Assembly: GCF_000805455.1 (NCBI RefSeq)
Contig: NZ_JSUS01000012.1
Coordinates: 62,001-126,000 of the forward strand
DNA from: Acinetobacter sp. A47
GTDB lineage: Bacteria > Pseudomonadota > Gammaproteobacteria > Pseudomonadales > Moraxellaceae
Reading direction: 5' to 3'
Length of the DNA stretch: 64,000 nt
The notes under the pieces are model-generated. The model had not been told where the DNA came from. It made no database searches and saw nothing but the letters and a program-made list of their open reading frames with translations. The position numbers and the translations under genes were made by a program. This document shows, piece by piece, positions 5,459-13,441 of the stretch (positions are counted from its first letter, which is position 1; each line of letters begins with the position of its first letter).

Positions 5459-8179
5459 ATGATGTACCCAGAAACACAGTCTTTAATTGTTGATCGTTTA
5501 TATAACGATTACGGTTTTAAAATTAAGAACGGTAAATTACGTGGCGGACGTTGCCCAGAGTGTAAACACAAAGAGCGATCTGCATGGGCACATGCAGAAG
5601 CTCCGTGGGTAATTTTCTGTCCACGTAAGAACGAGTGTGGTAAGGAGATCTCGATTCGGGATCTCTATCCTGATGTATTTGAAAAATGGGAAAAGCGTTT
5701 CGAGCCCACCCCAGAAAATCCAACTAAAACAGTAGATGCATATCTGGTAGAAGGTCGAGGCTTTCCGCTTAACGAATTAGCAAAACTTTCTTATTCTCAA
5801 GAATATTACAAAAGCAGTGAACATAACGTCACCTCTGTAACGCTACGCTTTCCCATTACAGATGAGGAAGGTAATCATGGCTGGTGGCAGCGCATTCTTG
5901 ATGATCATGGTGTCCTACAAAAGACAACATTCCAATGGGGATGGTCGTCACAAGGGCATGCATGGACGACCCCCAATACCAACTACGTCGATTCTAAAGA
6001 AATCTGGATAACAGAGGGCATATTCGACACGATTGCTTTATGGTTATCAGGAATCACCAGTTTCTCGGCACTAAGCTGCAATAATTATCCCTTTATCTTC
6101 TTAAATACGCTTGCTCGTTTATGTGCAGAGGCAGCAAAACCATTACCAAAATTAGTCTGGGCTTTTGATAACGATAAAGCTGGCCATGATGGAATTTTCA
6201 AAAATATTGAGTTAGCGGAAGAGGCAGGTTTTGAATGTGAAGTCGCTTTACCGCCGAATGGTCGGAAAAAAACAGATTGGAACGATCTATATAAGCAGGA
6301 CAAACTAAAATTCAGTGATATTGATACATATAAATATTATGGATCATTGCTTGTCGCTGAAAAACCTGTGGATAAAGCGTTACTTATCTACAAACGTTAT
6401 GGTACTAAGTCTTTCCCGTTCGATTTTAGGAATCAAGTTTACTGGTTCAAATTGGACATGGATAAATATGACAATTATTTAAAAGATATCCAGTTCGATG
6501 ATAAGGACAAGGAAACGGAAGACTGGGCACAAGAGGAGAAGGATCAGGAAACGGATAAAAGACGAGAAGCAGCCCTTTTACAAGCTGCAGAAACTGAAAT
6601 CTTGATGGAATGTCGTCCTACACCATTGTATTACCAGTATCAGGAAGAAATTGACGAAGCCGGTTATTACTTTCAAATCGACTTTCCGCGCGCCAAAACC
6701 TTAAAAAATACGTTTACGGCAAGCCATCTCTCGTCTGCAGCCGAGTTCGGTAAACGTCTTTTACACGTTGCACCTGGTATTTTTTATGAAGGTAGTAGTA
6801 AGCAGCTCATGGTCTTTCTTAAACGTGAGCTGCGCGATATTAAACGTGTTCAACTCATCAATTATGTTGGCTATAACGCTGATCATAAAGCCTATGTTTT
6901 AGGTGACTTGGCTTATCAGAACGGTAAGCAATACAAGATCAATAAGGAGGATTATTTTGAGTTATCTAACCATACCAACGTTAAATGTAATGCACCATTC
7001 TCTCTGGATCTGAACCCGAAGCAAGCTGAATATCAGAAGCAATGGATTAATGATTTTATTGATGCCTACGGTGTGAAAGGACTGATAACACTGACGGCAT
7101 TCTTTGGCAGTTTATTTGCCCAGCAGATTAGACAAGAGCATAAATCCTATCCATTTTTTGAATTAGTTGGAGAACCTGGAACAGGTAAATCCACGCTTCT
7201 ACAGTTTTTGTGGAAATTGTTCGGTCGTAATAAATACGAGGGTATGGATCCTGCAAAATCTACAAAATCAGGTCTAACCCGTACATTCCGACAAGTTTCT
7301 AATCTACCTGTTGTTTTGATCGAGTCGGATCGGGAAGGGGATAAGGGGACAAAGCAGTTTGATTGGGATTCTCTAAAAACACTTTTTGATGGAGGTTCAT
7401 TAGGTGCCCAGGGTGTCAAAAGTGGAGGTAATGAAACATACGAACCACCTTTCGCCGGTACTTTGATTATCAGCCAGAATGCGGAAGTCCTTTCGACCGA
7501 AGCAGTAATGGGCCGTATTGTTCAAACCAAGTTTTATAAGAGTCAATTAACAAAAACCGGCCTTTATGCATCTCGCAGACTATCTAAATACGAGACTGAA
7601 GATGTCAGCCAGTTCATGCTTGAATGTTTAGGCAAGGAAAAGGTGATCTTTGAGTCTTATTGCACAAACTTGGAAAAGTACGATGCCTTCCTACATCAAG
7701 AACAATTCAATATCCAAGTCTCTCGAATAGTACATAACCATGCCCAGTTGATGGCTTTATTTGATGCGATGTGTACGCATGTAATCGATGTACCAGAAGA
7801 CTTACAAGCAGAAGTCAAAGCCGAATTTTTGAGAATGGCGCAAAGCCGGGACAAAGTTTTGAAATCAGATCCGGTGATCGTCCAAAACTTCTGGAACACG
7901 ATTGAAGAAATGGAAGACAGTATCCGCAAAATTGAAAATCATGAAAGTGTTGTCAATCACTCCTCTAAATCTGACATTTTCGCAATCAACTTTGCCCACC
8001 TTTATAAAGTGGCAGGGGACTATCGATATTCATTGCCTGATATGAATGAGATACAAGCAGCCCTTCGCCATAGCCTTACATATCGCTTTGTTGAAGCCAA
8101 CAAGGCCATTCAAAGCAAGCTTACAAATTCAACCAAACGATGCTGGATCTTTGAAAAGCCGGCATCACCCAATCACTAG
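5459..8179 (+). CDS. P4-alpha-like primase-helicase (zinc finger, Toprim, P-loop ATPase)
   Basis: A 906-aa protein with three recognisable parts. An N-terminal zinc finger has Cys at about 32, 35, 54 and 60. A Toprim primase domain has the catalytic Glu in WITEGIFD (about 186) and the acidic pair in AFDNDKAG (about 237-239). A C-terminal helicase-type ATPase has Walker A GEPGTGKST (about 571-579) and a Walker B-like VVLIESD (about 618-624). This order matches P4 alpha and related satellite/prophage replicases that start and unwind their own origin. A TTG start at 5414 is possible, but the ATG pair at 5459/5462 is preferred. The separate GC level and distance from the cargo genes mark it as the conserved replication core. 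Confidence 0.85.
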   Translation: MMYPETQSLIVDRLYNDYGFKIKNGKLRGGRCPECKHKERSAWAHAEAPWVIFCPRKNECGKEISIRDLYPDVFEKWEKRFEPTPENPTKTVDAYLVEGRGFPLNELAKLSYSQEYYKSSEHNVTSVTLRFPITDEEGNHGWWQRILDDHGVLQKTTFQWGWSSQGHAWTTPNTNYVDSKEIWITEGIFDTIALWLSGITSFSALSCNNYPFIFLNTLARLCAEAAKPLPKLVWAFDNDKAGHDGIFKNIELAEEAGFECEVALPPNGRKKTDWNDLYKQDKLKFSDIDTYKYYGSLLVAEKPVDKALLIYKRYGTKSFPFDFRNQVYWFKLDMDKYDNYLKDIQFDDKDKETEDWAQEEKDQETDKRREAALLQAAETEILMECRPTPLYYQYQEEIDEAGYYFQIDFPRAKTLKNTFTASHLSSAAEFGKRLLHVAPGIFYEGSSKQLMVFLKRELRDIKRVQLINYVGYNADHKAYVLGDLAYQNGKQYKINKEDYFELSNHTNVKCNAPFSLDLNPKQAEYQKQWINDFIDAYGVKGLITLTAFFGSLFAQQIRQEHKSYPFFELVGEPGTGKSTLLQFLWKLFGRNKYEGMDPAKSTKSGLTRTFRQVSNLPVVLIESDREGDKGTKQFDWDSLKTLFDGGSLGAQGVKSGGNETYEPPFAGTLIISQNAEVLSTEAVMGRIVQTKFYKSQLTKTGLYASRRLSKYETEDVSQFMLECLGKEKVIFESYCTNLEKYDAFLHQEQFNIQVSRIVHNHAQLMALFDAMCTHVIDVPEDLQAEVKAEFLRMAQSRDKVLKSDPVIVQNFWNTIEEMEDSIRKIENHESVVNHSSKSDIFAINFAHLYKVAGDYRYSLPDMNEIQAALRHSLTYRFVEANKAIQSKLTNSTKRCWIFEKPASPNH

Positions 8180-8188
8180 GAGAAGGCA

Positions 8189-8587
8189 ATGAGCCAATTA
8201 TTTAATGCAATGAATACTCGTCCGGCCAATGGTCAGCACATCGTTTTACAACTAGTTACTGGCGATATTGTTGCACCGGTTCAATACAAGTTGGATGGAG
8301 ATAAGTTCAAAAGTATTGATGGGAATATTCGCAATTCTGCAATTAAAGGATGGGCTGATGTAGCGACCATTCAATCCGCTTTGAATATCCAAAAACCTAC
8401 TGATGAAGAATTAGAGCAGATCGAGAAAGAAGCTCTTCATAGTCTAAAAAAAGAAGTTGATATGGCCATTAGAGGTCATATTGCAGACCTTCTTCGAGAC
8501 GCTAAAACTGGATCGAAAGTACATAAAGAGCTATTTGAAATAATTGCAACAATCATTACCGGTAGTTCTGCACACCAGAAAGTCTGA
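8189..8587 (+). CDS. Phage protein of unknown function downstream of the primase
   Basis: A 132-aa soluble protein. The N-terminal half, with NGQHIVLQLVTGDIVAPVQY and NSAIKGWADV, looks like a small beta-rich domain; the C-terminal half is helical and charged. A strong SD (AGGAGAAG) precedes it, 9 bases after the primase stop. The first bases of this gene resemble those of the gene at 8649, both beginning ATGAGCCAATT. Function unknown. Confidence 0.6.
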   Translation: MSQLFNAMNTRPANGQHIVLQLVTGDIVAPVQYKLDGDKFKSIDGNIRNSAIKGWADVATIQSALNIQKPTDEELEQIEKEALHSLKKEVDMAIRGHIADLLRDAKTGSKVHKELFEIIATIITGSSAHQKV

Positions 8588-8593
8588 TTTTTA

Positions 8594-8627
8594 TATGCAT
8601 GCAGGAGCTGCCACTTCTGTATGCATA
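8594..8627 (+). ncRNA. Intergenic hairpin with CUGCCA loop, copy 1
   Basis: A 14-bp stem (two G-U pairs) closes on the hexaloop CTGCCA. It sits between two early genes, about 20 bases before the next start. The GAG-CTGCCA-C apex is shared exactly with the hairpin at 8874 while the lower stem differs, so structure rather than sequence is conserved. Confidence 0.6.
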
Positions 8628-8648
8628 ACTTAACGATTGGAGAGATTA

Positions 8649-8864
8649 ATGAGCCAATTTTTAAATGATGAACATCAAGTTATTGAAGCTATAGAGCAAG
8701 TCAAAAATTGCATTAGAAGGGTGACGGATCGTCGGACTAAGGCCGCGATTAAAGAAGCAAAGGATGCCTTATATCTGATCCGAAAAAACCTGAATCTTGA
8801 TGAAGATTCGGAGCTAAGACAAAAAGTAAATTTATTGCAAAGCCTGCTTTATAAGGCCGGCTGA
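8649..8864 (+). CDS. Small helical phage protein of unknown function
   Basis: A 71-aa, almost wholly helical, charged protein. The ATG at 8649 has GGAGAG 6 bases upstream; the TTG at 8637 is inside the ribosome-binding region and is rejected. It lies between the two CUGCCA-loop hairpins, as if the pair marked a gene cassette or processing unit. Confidence 0.55.
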   Translation: MSQFLNDEHQVIEAIEQVKNCIRRVTDRRTKAAIKEAKDALYLIRKNLNLDEDSELRQKVNLLQSLLYKAG

Positions 8865-8873
8865 CTTTCGAGC

Positions 8874-8905
8874 ACACATACATGAGCTGCCACTCATGTA
8901 TGTGT
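8874..8905 (+). ncRNA. Intergenic hairpin with CUGCCA loop, copy 2
   Basis: A perfect 13-bp stem (ACACATACATGAG against its complement) with loop CTGCCA, about 25 bases before the start at 8931. It has no U-tract, so it is not a typical terminator. Confidence 0.65.
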
Positions 8906-8930
8906 CACACAACCACTAGGAGAAGCAATT

Positions 8931-9362
8931 ATGCGCAGCGATTCTAACGTAGAAACAACACAAGCGGAAATTCCTGCTTATTTACAGTGTGAACCCCGTA
9001 CATTCCAAGTCAAATATGACAAATTTAGTGATGTATGCGATTTAGAGTTCACCATTGTAATTAAATGTACAGATGATGAACTCCATGAGCACAATAATTT
9101 TTGGTCTGGTCATAAAGATCGTCTTAATGAAAATAATGGCGATATTGTTGCAGTAATGCTGAAAATGATTGCCCGTGATGTTTTTTATGCATGTTTTGAA
9201 GGAAAACGTAGTGTTGGCTACCCACCCTATAAATGGGGAATTAATACTATATTCCAAGAAGAAGGATGGGGGAGCGATTGTTTTGAAATTACTAAATTAT
9301 GGTTTGAAAGTTATGTGAGTGGAGATGACTTTGAGTACATCCCTGTACAGGTGGAGGGATAA
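8931..9362 (+). CDS. DUF2528-family phage protein
   Basis: A 143-aa protein resembling the DUF2528 family of Acinetobacter/Moraxella prophages. Characteristic stretches are VCDLEFTIVIKCTDDELHEHN near residues 35-55, HKDRLNENNGDIVAVMLKMI near 65-85 and the aromatic EGWGSDCFEITKLWFE segment near 110-125. The function of the family is unknown. Good SD (AGGAGAAG) upstream. It overlaps no neighbour and belongs to the early operon. Confidence 0.65.
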   Translation: MRSDSNVETTQAEIPAYLQCEPRTFQVKYDKFSDVCDLEFTIVIKCTDDELHEHNNFWSGHKDRLNENNGDIVAVMLKMIARDVFYACFEGKRSVGYPPYKWGINTIFQEEGWGSDCFEITKLWFESYVSGDDFEYIPVQVEG

Positions 9363-9364
9363 TC

Positions 9365-9610
9365 ATGACTTACGAACTCGAACCGATTATCGTTAAAGTA
9401 GGGCAAAATCCCTTAAATCTGAATATGGAACAAGTAGAAGCATTAATGGAAGAACTACATGCTACAAAAAAAAGAGTTCAGAAAGGATTAGATGAAGATC
9501 CTGAACTGTCCGAAATTTTTTCATTATCGGAGGTAGGTATGACTATTAATAATTATACATACAGTTTAGAAACATTGGAGTTTCTCCAAATAAATGGAGT
9601 AAATCAATGA
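9365..9610 (+). CDS. Small phage protein of unknown function
   Basis: An 81-aa acidic protein with a helical middle (MEQVEALMEELHATKKRVQKG). It starts 2 bases after the DUF2528 gene, and its stop overlaps the next start (ATGA), indicating translational coupling. No family recognised. Confidence 0.55.
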   Translation: MTYELEPIIVKVGQNPLNLNMEQVEALMEELHATKKRVQKGLDEDPELSEIFSLSEVGMTINNYTYSLETLEFLQINGVNQ

Positions 9611-9819
9611 ACGATTATAAGAAAAAAATTGGCCGTCCACGTCAACCATTTCGTCGTACAACCGGTGGATGGTGGGACTGCGAAATTAATGTGCTTTGCT
9701 CAATGATGGAGGAGAATATGCCAATCCCATATATTGCTGAAGTCTTGGATCGTGGCATATTTTCTGTTCATACGAAGATCAGAATTTTAAATCTTAAAAT
9801 GAATATGAAGGCAGCTTAA
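9607..9819 (+). CDS. Small putative DNA-binding phage protein
   Basis: A 70-aa basic protein. After the KKKIGRPRQPFRR stretch (an AT-hook-like GRP core) comes a Trp-rich helix and the segment IPYIAEVLDRGIFSVHTKIRIL, which reads as a helix-turn-helix of the SANT/GcrA-like sort. DNA binding is therefore likely; target unknown. It overlaps the upstream gene by four bases and is followed three bases later by the exonuclease gene. Confidence 0.55.
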   Translation: MNDYKKKIGRPRQPFRRTTGGWWDCEINVLCSMMEENMPIPYIAEVLDRGIFSVHTKIRILNLKMNMKAA

Positions 9820-9822
9820 ATC

Positions 9823-10578
9823 ATGGATATGCAAAGAGGTTTAATTTTTGATACTGAAACGAATAAGCTCTATGGTGAAATTATTGAAGCTGCAGCTTTA
9901 GAAGTTGTTATTTTTGAAGGTGAATTAAGATTATTAAACTCTGGCCATGATTTTGGCCGGTTTAAACCAAGTGAACCTATCAGTTTGGGTGCCATGGCGA
10001 CACATCATATTCTTGATGAAGATTTAGAGGACTGTCCTCGATCTACCAGTTTCAGATTTCCTGCAGGTCTAGATACTACTCACTTAATAGGTCATAACAT
10101 CGATTATGATGTCGACGCAGTAAAAAAGACGGACTACATCCTACCTGATAAGTTTCACTCGATTTGTACTCTGGCAATGGCCAGAAGATTGTGGCCAACC
10201 TTAGAAACGCATACTTTATCTGCTCTGGCTTACCATATAAGCCCTGATAAGGGGGAGATGCGTGAGCACTTAAAAGAGGCTCATAGTGCAGTAACTGATT
10301 GCTATACGACATTTGATTTGCTTAAAACAATTGTAGAGCACCAGAGTATTCAAACTATGGAGGAATTGGCTGTTTTCGCGGAGTCATGTCGATATCCGAC
10401 ACATATATTCTATGGAGAGTTCAAAGGTCATGCCATTACAGATCTTGAAACTGATGATCTAATATTTCTGTTTGCTAAGACAAAAGATAAGTTTCTAAAA
10501 AGGTCACTGGAGGCTGAACTGGAGCACAGACAGCACGAGGAAATGTTCAGTTCAGATCAAGAGCCCCTTCCATTCTAA
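9823..10578 (+). CDS. DEDDh-type 3'-5' exonuclease (ExoX/DnaQ-like)
   Basis: A 251-aa protein whose first about 170 residues carry the exonuclease motifs: Exo I at FDTET (D10, E12), Exo II at HNIDYD (D94/D96) and Exo III at HSAVTD (H154, D159). This is the DnaQ/RNase T/ExoX fold, cleaving DNA or RNA from 3' ends with two metal ions. The C-terminal about 80 residues (AESCRYPTHIFYGEFKGHAI) resemble the extension seen in phage ExoX-like proteins. Position at the end of the early operon, before a terminator, suggests a role in element replication or processing of its DNA ends. Confidence 0.8.
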   Translation: MDMQRGLIFDTETNKLYGEIIEAAALEVVIFEGELRLLNSGHDFGRFKPSEPISLGAMATHHILDEDLEDCPRSTSFRFPAGLDTTHLIGHNIDYDVDAVKKTDYILPDKFHSICTLAMARRLWPTLETHTLSALAYHISPDKGEMREHLKEAHSAVTDCYTTFDLLKTIVEHQSIQTMEELAVFAESCRYPTHIFYGEFKGHAITDLETDDLIFLFAKTKDKFLKRSLEAELEHRQHEEMFSSDQEPLPF

Positions 10579-10596
10579 TTTTCTGACACCTTCGAT

Positions 10597-10625
10597 GCGC
10601 CTCTAAATGGGGCGCATTTTTTTTA
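10597..10625 (+). terminator. Terminator of the prophage early operon
   Basis: ATGCGCC and GGCGCAT form a GC-rich stem around a short loop, followed by eight T's. Confidence 0.85.
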
Positions 10626-10656
10626 GAATATTTTTAAGTTTAAATCAGGAAAATTT

Positions 10657-11823
10657 ATGTCTGCAGGTATCGAGTTTCGTGGCAATAGCATGCGAATGTG
10701 GATCAACTATCAGAGTAAGCAAATTAAAGAGCCAATTGATTGGCCAATGAGTGTCGAGAATAAAGAACAGGCATTACGTTGGGCTGAATTAATTACACTT
10801 GAAATAAAAATGGGGAAGTTTGATCTTGCAAGGCATTTCCCTAATTCAAAAAATTTAAAGGAAAACCAGATATCTTTTTATTCCCAGATTTATTTAGAGG
10901 AAATCAAAAAGGACGTCGCCCCAAGCACCTATGCTGCTTATGAAAGCCATGTAAAAAATCACATTAATCCGAAATGGGGAAAATTGCATCCGGAAGAAAT
11001 TGAGACTAAACAGGTTAAAAAGTGGATCAAACTCTTAAAAGAGACTTATAGCAGTAAAACTATCCGGGAGATCGTCACCAGGTTCTCACAAATTCACGCT
11101 GTCTGGAGAGATGATAATAAGATTGCCTTTGATCCATTTCAGAATATAACTATTCATCAAGCAGATACTCCAGAACCAGATCCATTTACGAAAGCAGAGA
11201 TTAGTAAGGTTTTAGGTACTGAAACAGATCTGGATATCGAAAACTTATTACCGTGTTTGTTTTGGACTGGCTTATCAATGTCAGAGCAAATTCCTATTGC
11301 TTGGGAGGACATAGATCTCGATAAAGGAACAATCAAAATAAATCGATCTTATGTAAGAGGTGTATATCGGGTAACGAAAAATAGAAGGAGAAAGCGGGAG
11401 ATTAAATTATTGCAACCGGCACTTGATGCATTGAGATTACAGTATCAAAAGACCGGCAATGCTAGATCCACTTTGATTGAAGTTCTACAGCGAGATAATC
11501 ACAGTTATAAAGTTGAGCGATTACGGTTTGTATGGCTCAACAAGGAAAGAAACCAGCATTTTGAATATCATGAATTACGTTATAGATGGGGAAAGCATCT
11601 CACCAAGGCCAAAGTAAGGAAGCGCGGGATCAACCAAGGACGACATACGTTTGCCAGCCAGCTTTTATCAAGTGGCCAAGTTCCTCCGGAATGGATTGCC
11701 GAGCAACTTGGCCATACCGATACCTCAATGATCTATAAGCATTATGGAAAATTAATTGCTGAGGATATGCCGGACTATTTGTCAAAAATTAACAGATATA
11801 TCAAGGGTAATCTCGAGAAATAA
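10657..11823 (+). CDS. int: Tyrosine-recombinase integrase with altered catalytic residues
   Basis: A 388-aa phage integrase. Residues 1 to about 60 match the DUF3596 arm-binding domain (GIEFRGNSMRMWINYQ), about 70-160 the SAM-like core-binding domain, and about 175-370 the catalytic domain. The nucleophile is Tyr363 (YKHYG), with His353 (LGHTD), Arg329 (RHTFAS) and a basic Lys241 region present. The usual first Arg of TGLRxxE is Ser207 (TGLSMSE), and the His of HxxR is Asn326. It lies at the right edge of the element beside the attachment site and has its own terminator. Whether it is fully active is uncertain. Confidence 0.85.
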   Translation: MSAGIEFRGNSMRMWINYQSKQIKEPIDWPMSVENKEQALRWAELITLEIKMGKFDLARHFPNSKNLKENQISFYSQIYLEEIKKDVAPSTYAAYESHVKNHINPKWGKLHPEEIETKQVKKWIKLLKETYSSKTIREIVTRFSQIHAVWRDDNKIAFDPFQNITIHQADTPEPDPFTKAEISKVLGTETDLDIENLLPCLFWTGLSMSEQIPIAWEDIDLDKGTIKINRSYVRGVYRVTKNRRRKREIKLLQPALDALRLQYQKTGNARSTLIEVLQRDNHSYKVERLRFVWLNKERNQHFEYHELRYRWGKHLTKAKVRKRGINQGRHTFASQLLSSGQVPPEWIAEQLGHTDTSMIYKHYGKLIAEDMPDYLSKINRYIKGNLEK

Positions 11824-11856
11824 AATCACAAAAAAATTACTTCCTACATTTTTTAT

Positions 11857-11891
11857 AAGTACCTGAATTTTTTTAGGTACTTTTTTTTTAT
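11857..11891 (+). terminator. Integrase terminator
   Basis: AAGTACCT and AGGTACTT form an 8-bp stem with an AT-rich loop, followed by a run of T's. Confidence 0.85.
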
Positions 11892-12054
11892 TACCTTATT
11901 ACTCCACTTCCATGGGGGGATCGAGGTTCTTCTAATCTTTAAAAAAGTATGGCCATAAAGAGCTGAAAAATACAGAACCATCCCAAAAAACCCTATTTTT
12001 AATTCTCTAATTTTTTAAGTTATTAATTCTTATATCTTTTATTTTTAATTCTGT

Positions 12055-12083
12055 GGGGTTCGAGCCCCATCATTCACCCCACA
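12055..12083 (+). other. Attachment-site remnant: 3' end of tRNA-His
   Basis: GGGTTCGAGCCCCAT followed by CATTCACCCCA reads as the T-arm and 3' acceptor strand of tRNA-His, with no D-arm or anticodon arm upstream. In E. coli the order argX-hisR-leuT-proM places tRNA-His just before tRNA-Pro(TGG), and here tRNA-Pro follows within 5 bases. I infer that the element inserted into the 3' end of the tRNA-His gene, that this is the duplicated core at the integrase side, and that the intact tRNA lies left of the window. Confidence 0.65.
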
Positions 12084-12085
12084 CT

Positions 12086-12162
12086 CGGAGCATAGCACAG
12101 CCTGGTAGTGCACCTGGTTTGGGACCAGGGGGTCGTAGGTTCGAATCCTACTGCTCCGACCA
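12086..12162 (+). tRNA. proM: tRNA-Pro (anticodon TGG)
   Basis: A complete 77-base cloverleaf with CCA encoded. The acceptor strands CGGAGCA and TGCTCCG pair fully. The anticodon stem CCTGG/CCAGG surrounds loop TTTGGGA with TGG at 12120-12122, and the T-arm is GTAGGTTCGAATCCTAC. It reads CCN proline codons. The gene is probably cut off from the upstream tRNA promoter by the prophage. Confidence 0.97.
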
Positions 12163-12184
12163 TCATCTTAAAGATGAGATAAAA

Positions 12185-12210
12185 TACCGCTAATTTAGCG
12201 GTTTTTTTAC
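12185..12210 (+). terminator. Terminator after tRNA-Pro
   Basis: ACCGCTA and TAGCGGT pair across a 3-base loop, then seven T's. Confidence 0.9.
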
Positions 12211-12230
12211 GTCTGGAGTTTTTCAATAGC

Positions 12231-12343
12231 TTAAGTTGAGCCCGTAGCTATAATTAAACCTACTAATCCAAACGAAAATATAACTTTCCCAAAAGTTGGA
12301 TTGTACCTATCCCCTTTGGTTTGAAAAATGCATTAGGAATCAT
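12231..12343 (-). pseudogene. Frameshifted remnant of a small membrane protein
   Basis: Two overlapping minus-strand frames read like one protein. MIPNAFFKPKG begins at 12343, and a second frame continues DRYNPTFGKVIFSFGLVGL to a stop at 12231. The break falls in a GGGG run. No SD precedes the ATG. It looks like the decayed end of a short membrane protein; the family is unknown. The rest of 12211-12515 holds nothing else I can recognise and is very AT-rich. Confidence 0.35.
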
Positions 12344-12515
12344 GAGTTTATAGATTAATGATAGACCGAAAAATAATTATTATAAGAATGATACTTAAAG
12401 TAGATATATTATTTTCTTGATTGTTTTATCTATAAAACAAAATTTTTTTAAATAAGCCATTAAGGTTCTTTTTATTATTCACTCTAGTTTAGAAAGTTGC
12501 TTAATATCAATATAA

Positions 12516-12815
12516 TCAAAAAAAGGGATAACCTGCATAAGTTGCAGAGTACCAATGAAATAAATATATTAGAAATAAATAAATAGGGAAGAACCAAAGA
12601 TATGAAATATGTCTGGTACTCCAATATTTCCAACCGAAGAACAGTCCCCAAAAAGGTGTAAGGAAAATTATGCCAAAATGCACGTAACTGTATGTGCCTG
12701 ACGCAGTTTCAGTAGCGTAATAACGGCCTGTCATTTTGTACATTAACATTTGAGCAAAGACCGACAGCATAAATGCGAGTATCATCCCTAAAATGGCAGA
12801 TATAAATCTCATCAT
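12516..12815 (-). CDS. Multi-span membrane protein, putative Tae4 immunity protein
   Basis: A 99-aa protein with about three hydrophobic helices (residues 3-27, 47-63 and 70-88). Its ATG overlaps the stop of the amidase gene (ATGA), the classic arrangement of a type VI effector and its immunity partner. Known Tai4 immunity proteins are small periplasmic proteins with signal peptides, which this is not. It is either an unusual immunity protein or a membrane protein with another role. Immunity is inferred from position alone. Confidence 0.6.
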   Translation of the reverse strand: MMRFISAILGMILAFMLSVFAQMLMYKMTGRYYATETASGTYSYVHFGIIFLTPFWGLFFGWKYWSTRHISYLWFFPIYLFLIYLFHWYSATYAGYPFF

Positions 12816-13441
12816 CTCACCTCGAAAAACATAATTTTTTTAGCCTGATTTAAATCTGATAATCTGTAGAAATATAGATTAAGGCTATTAATCCCAAGTG
12901 TAAATCTAAGTGTTGATGCAATATTAGGTGTCATTGAACTACCATTCCACAGGTCAATATGACCACCACTTGCAGCATCTGAACTTTCACCATCTCTTGG
13001 CCAATAGTCGCCAAAAAAGATGATTCCTGTTTTGCCTTTAACTTTATCTTTCCAATTTGATCCCGTGATGTTCTGCGCCGGCCCAATTCCACAAACTGGA
13101 CGAGTCTCTAACCATTTGGACATTTCATTAGCGCGTGTGGCTGTTGCCTTACCATCCAGTAGGATACGTCCGAGGGTAGGTGCATTACCTTCGGGTTTAA
13201 TATAATTCTGTGAGAAAGTGCTCATCTTAACGCCGACCTTATGTAGAGTCGCACTCATGCGAATGGCGCACTGATTTTCAAAACCTTTAGGAATGCTGCC
13301 TCTAACCTTATAAGGTGTACCTTCTACATAATTTGCCCATAATTCTTTAAAGGTCACTGGGGCAATTCCAACCATACTACAAGAAGCGACTGAGCCACGT
13401 TTAGGATTCGTTTTGACTGTTGCTGTCTGATTTACTGGCAT
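12812..13441 (-). CDS. Type VI secretion amidase effector, Tae4 family
   Basis: A 209-aa protein carrying the Tae4 signatures: the nucleophile Cys58 in NQCAIRMSATL, and His161 in GGHIDLWNG with the nearby Asp163. Tae4 enzymes are NlpC/P60-like amidases that cut the peptide stems of peptidoglycan in the periplasm of a recipient cell. The gene follows the PAAR gene with a one-base overlap (TAATG), so spike and toxin are co-translated, and the toxin is presumably loaded by that PAAR protein. There is no signal peptide, as expected for a T6SS substrate. Confidence 0.85.
   Translation of the reverse strand: MPVNQTATVKTNPKRGSVASCSMVGIAPVTFKELWANYVEGTPYKVRGSIPKGFENQCAIRMSATLHKVGVKMSTFSQNYIKPEGNAPTLGRILLDGKATATRANEMSKWLETRPVCGIGPAQNITGSNWKDKVKGKTGIIFFGDYWPRDGESSDAASGGHIDLWNGSSMTPNIASTLRFTLGINSLNLYFYRLSDLNQAKKIMFFEVR

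Noticed and set aside
8594..8905. The two hairpins as rho-independent terminators
   Set aside because: Neither has a U-tract and both lie within a tight operon just before good ribosome-binding sites.
1..12083. CRISPR array or associated genes
   Set aside because: No regularly spaced repeats were found; the repeat pairs seen here are only two copies each.
12055..12083. A complete second tRNA gene before tRNA-Pro
   Set aside because: Only the T-arm and the 3' acceptor strand exist; sequence upstream is AT-rich without D-arm or anticodon arm.
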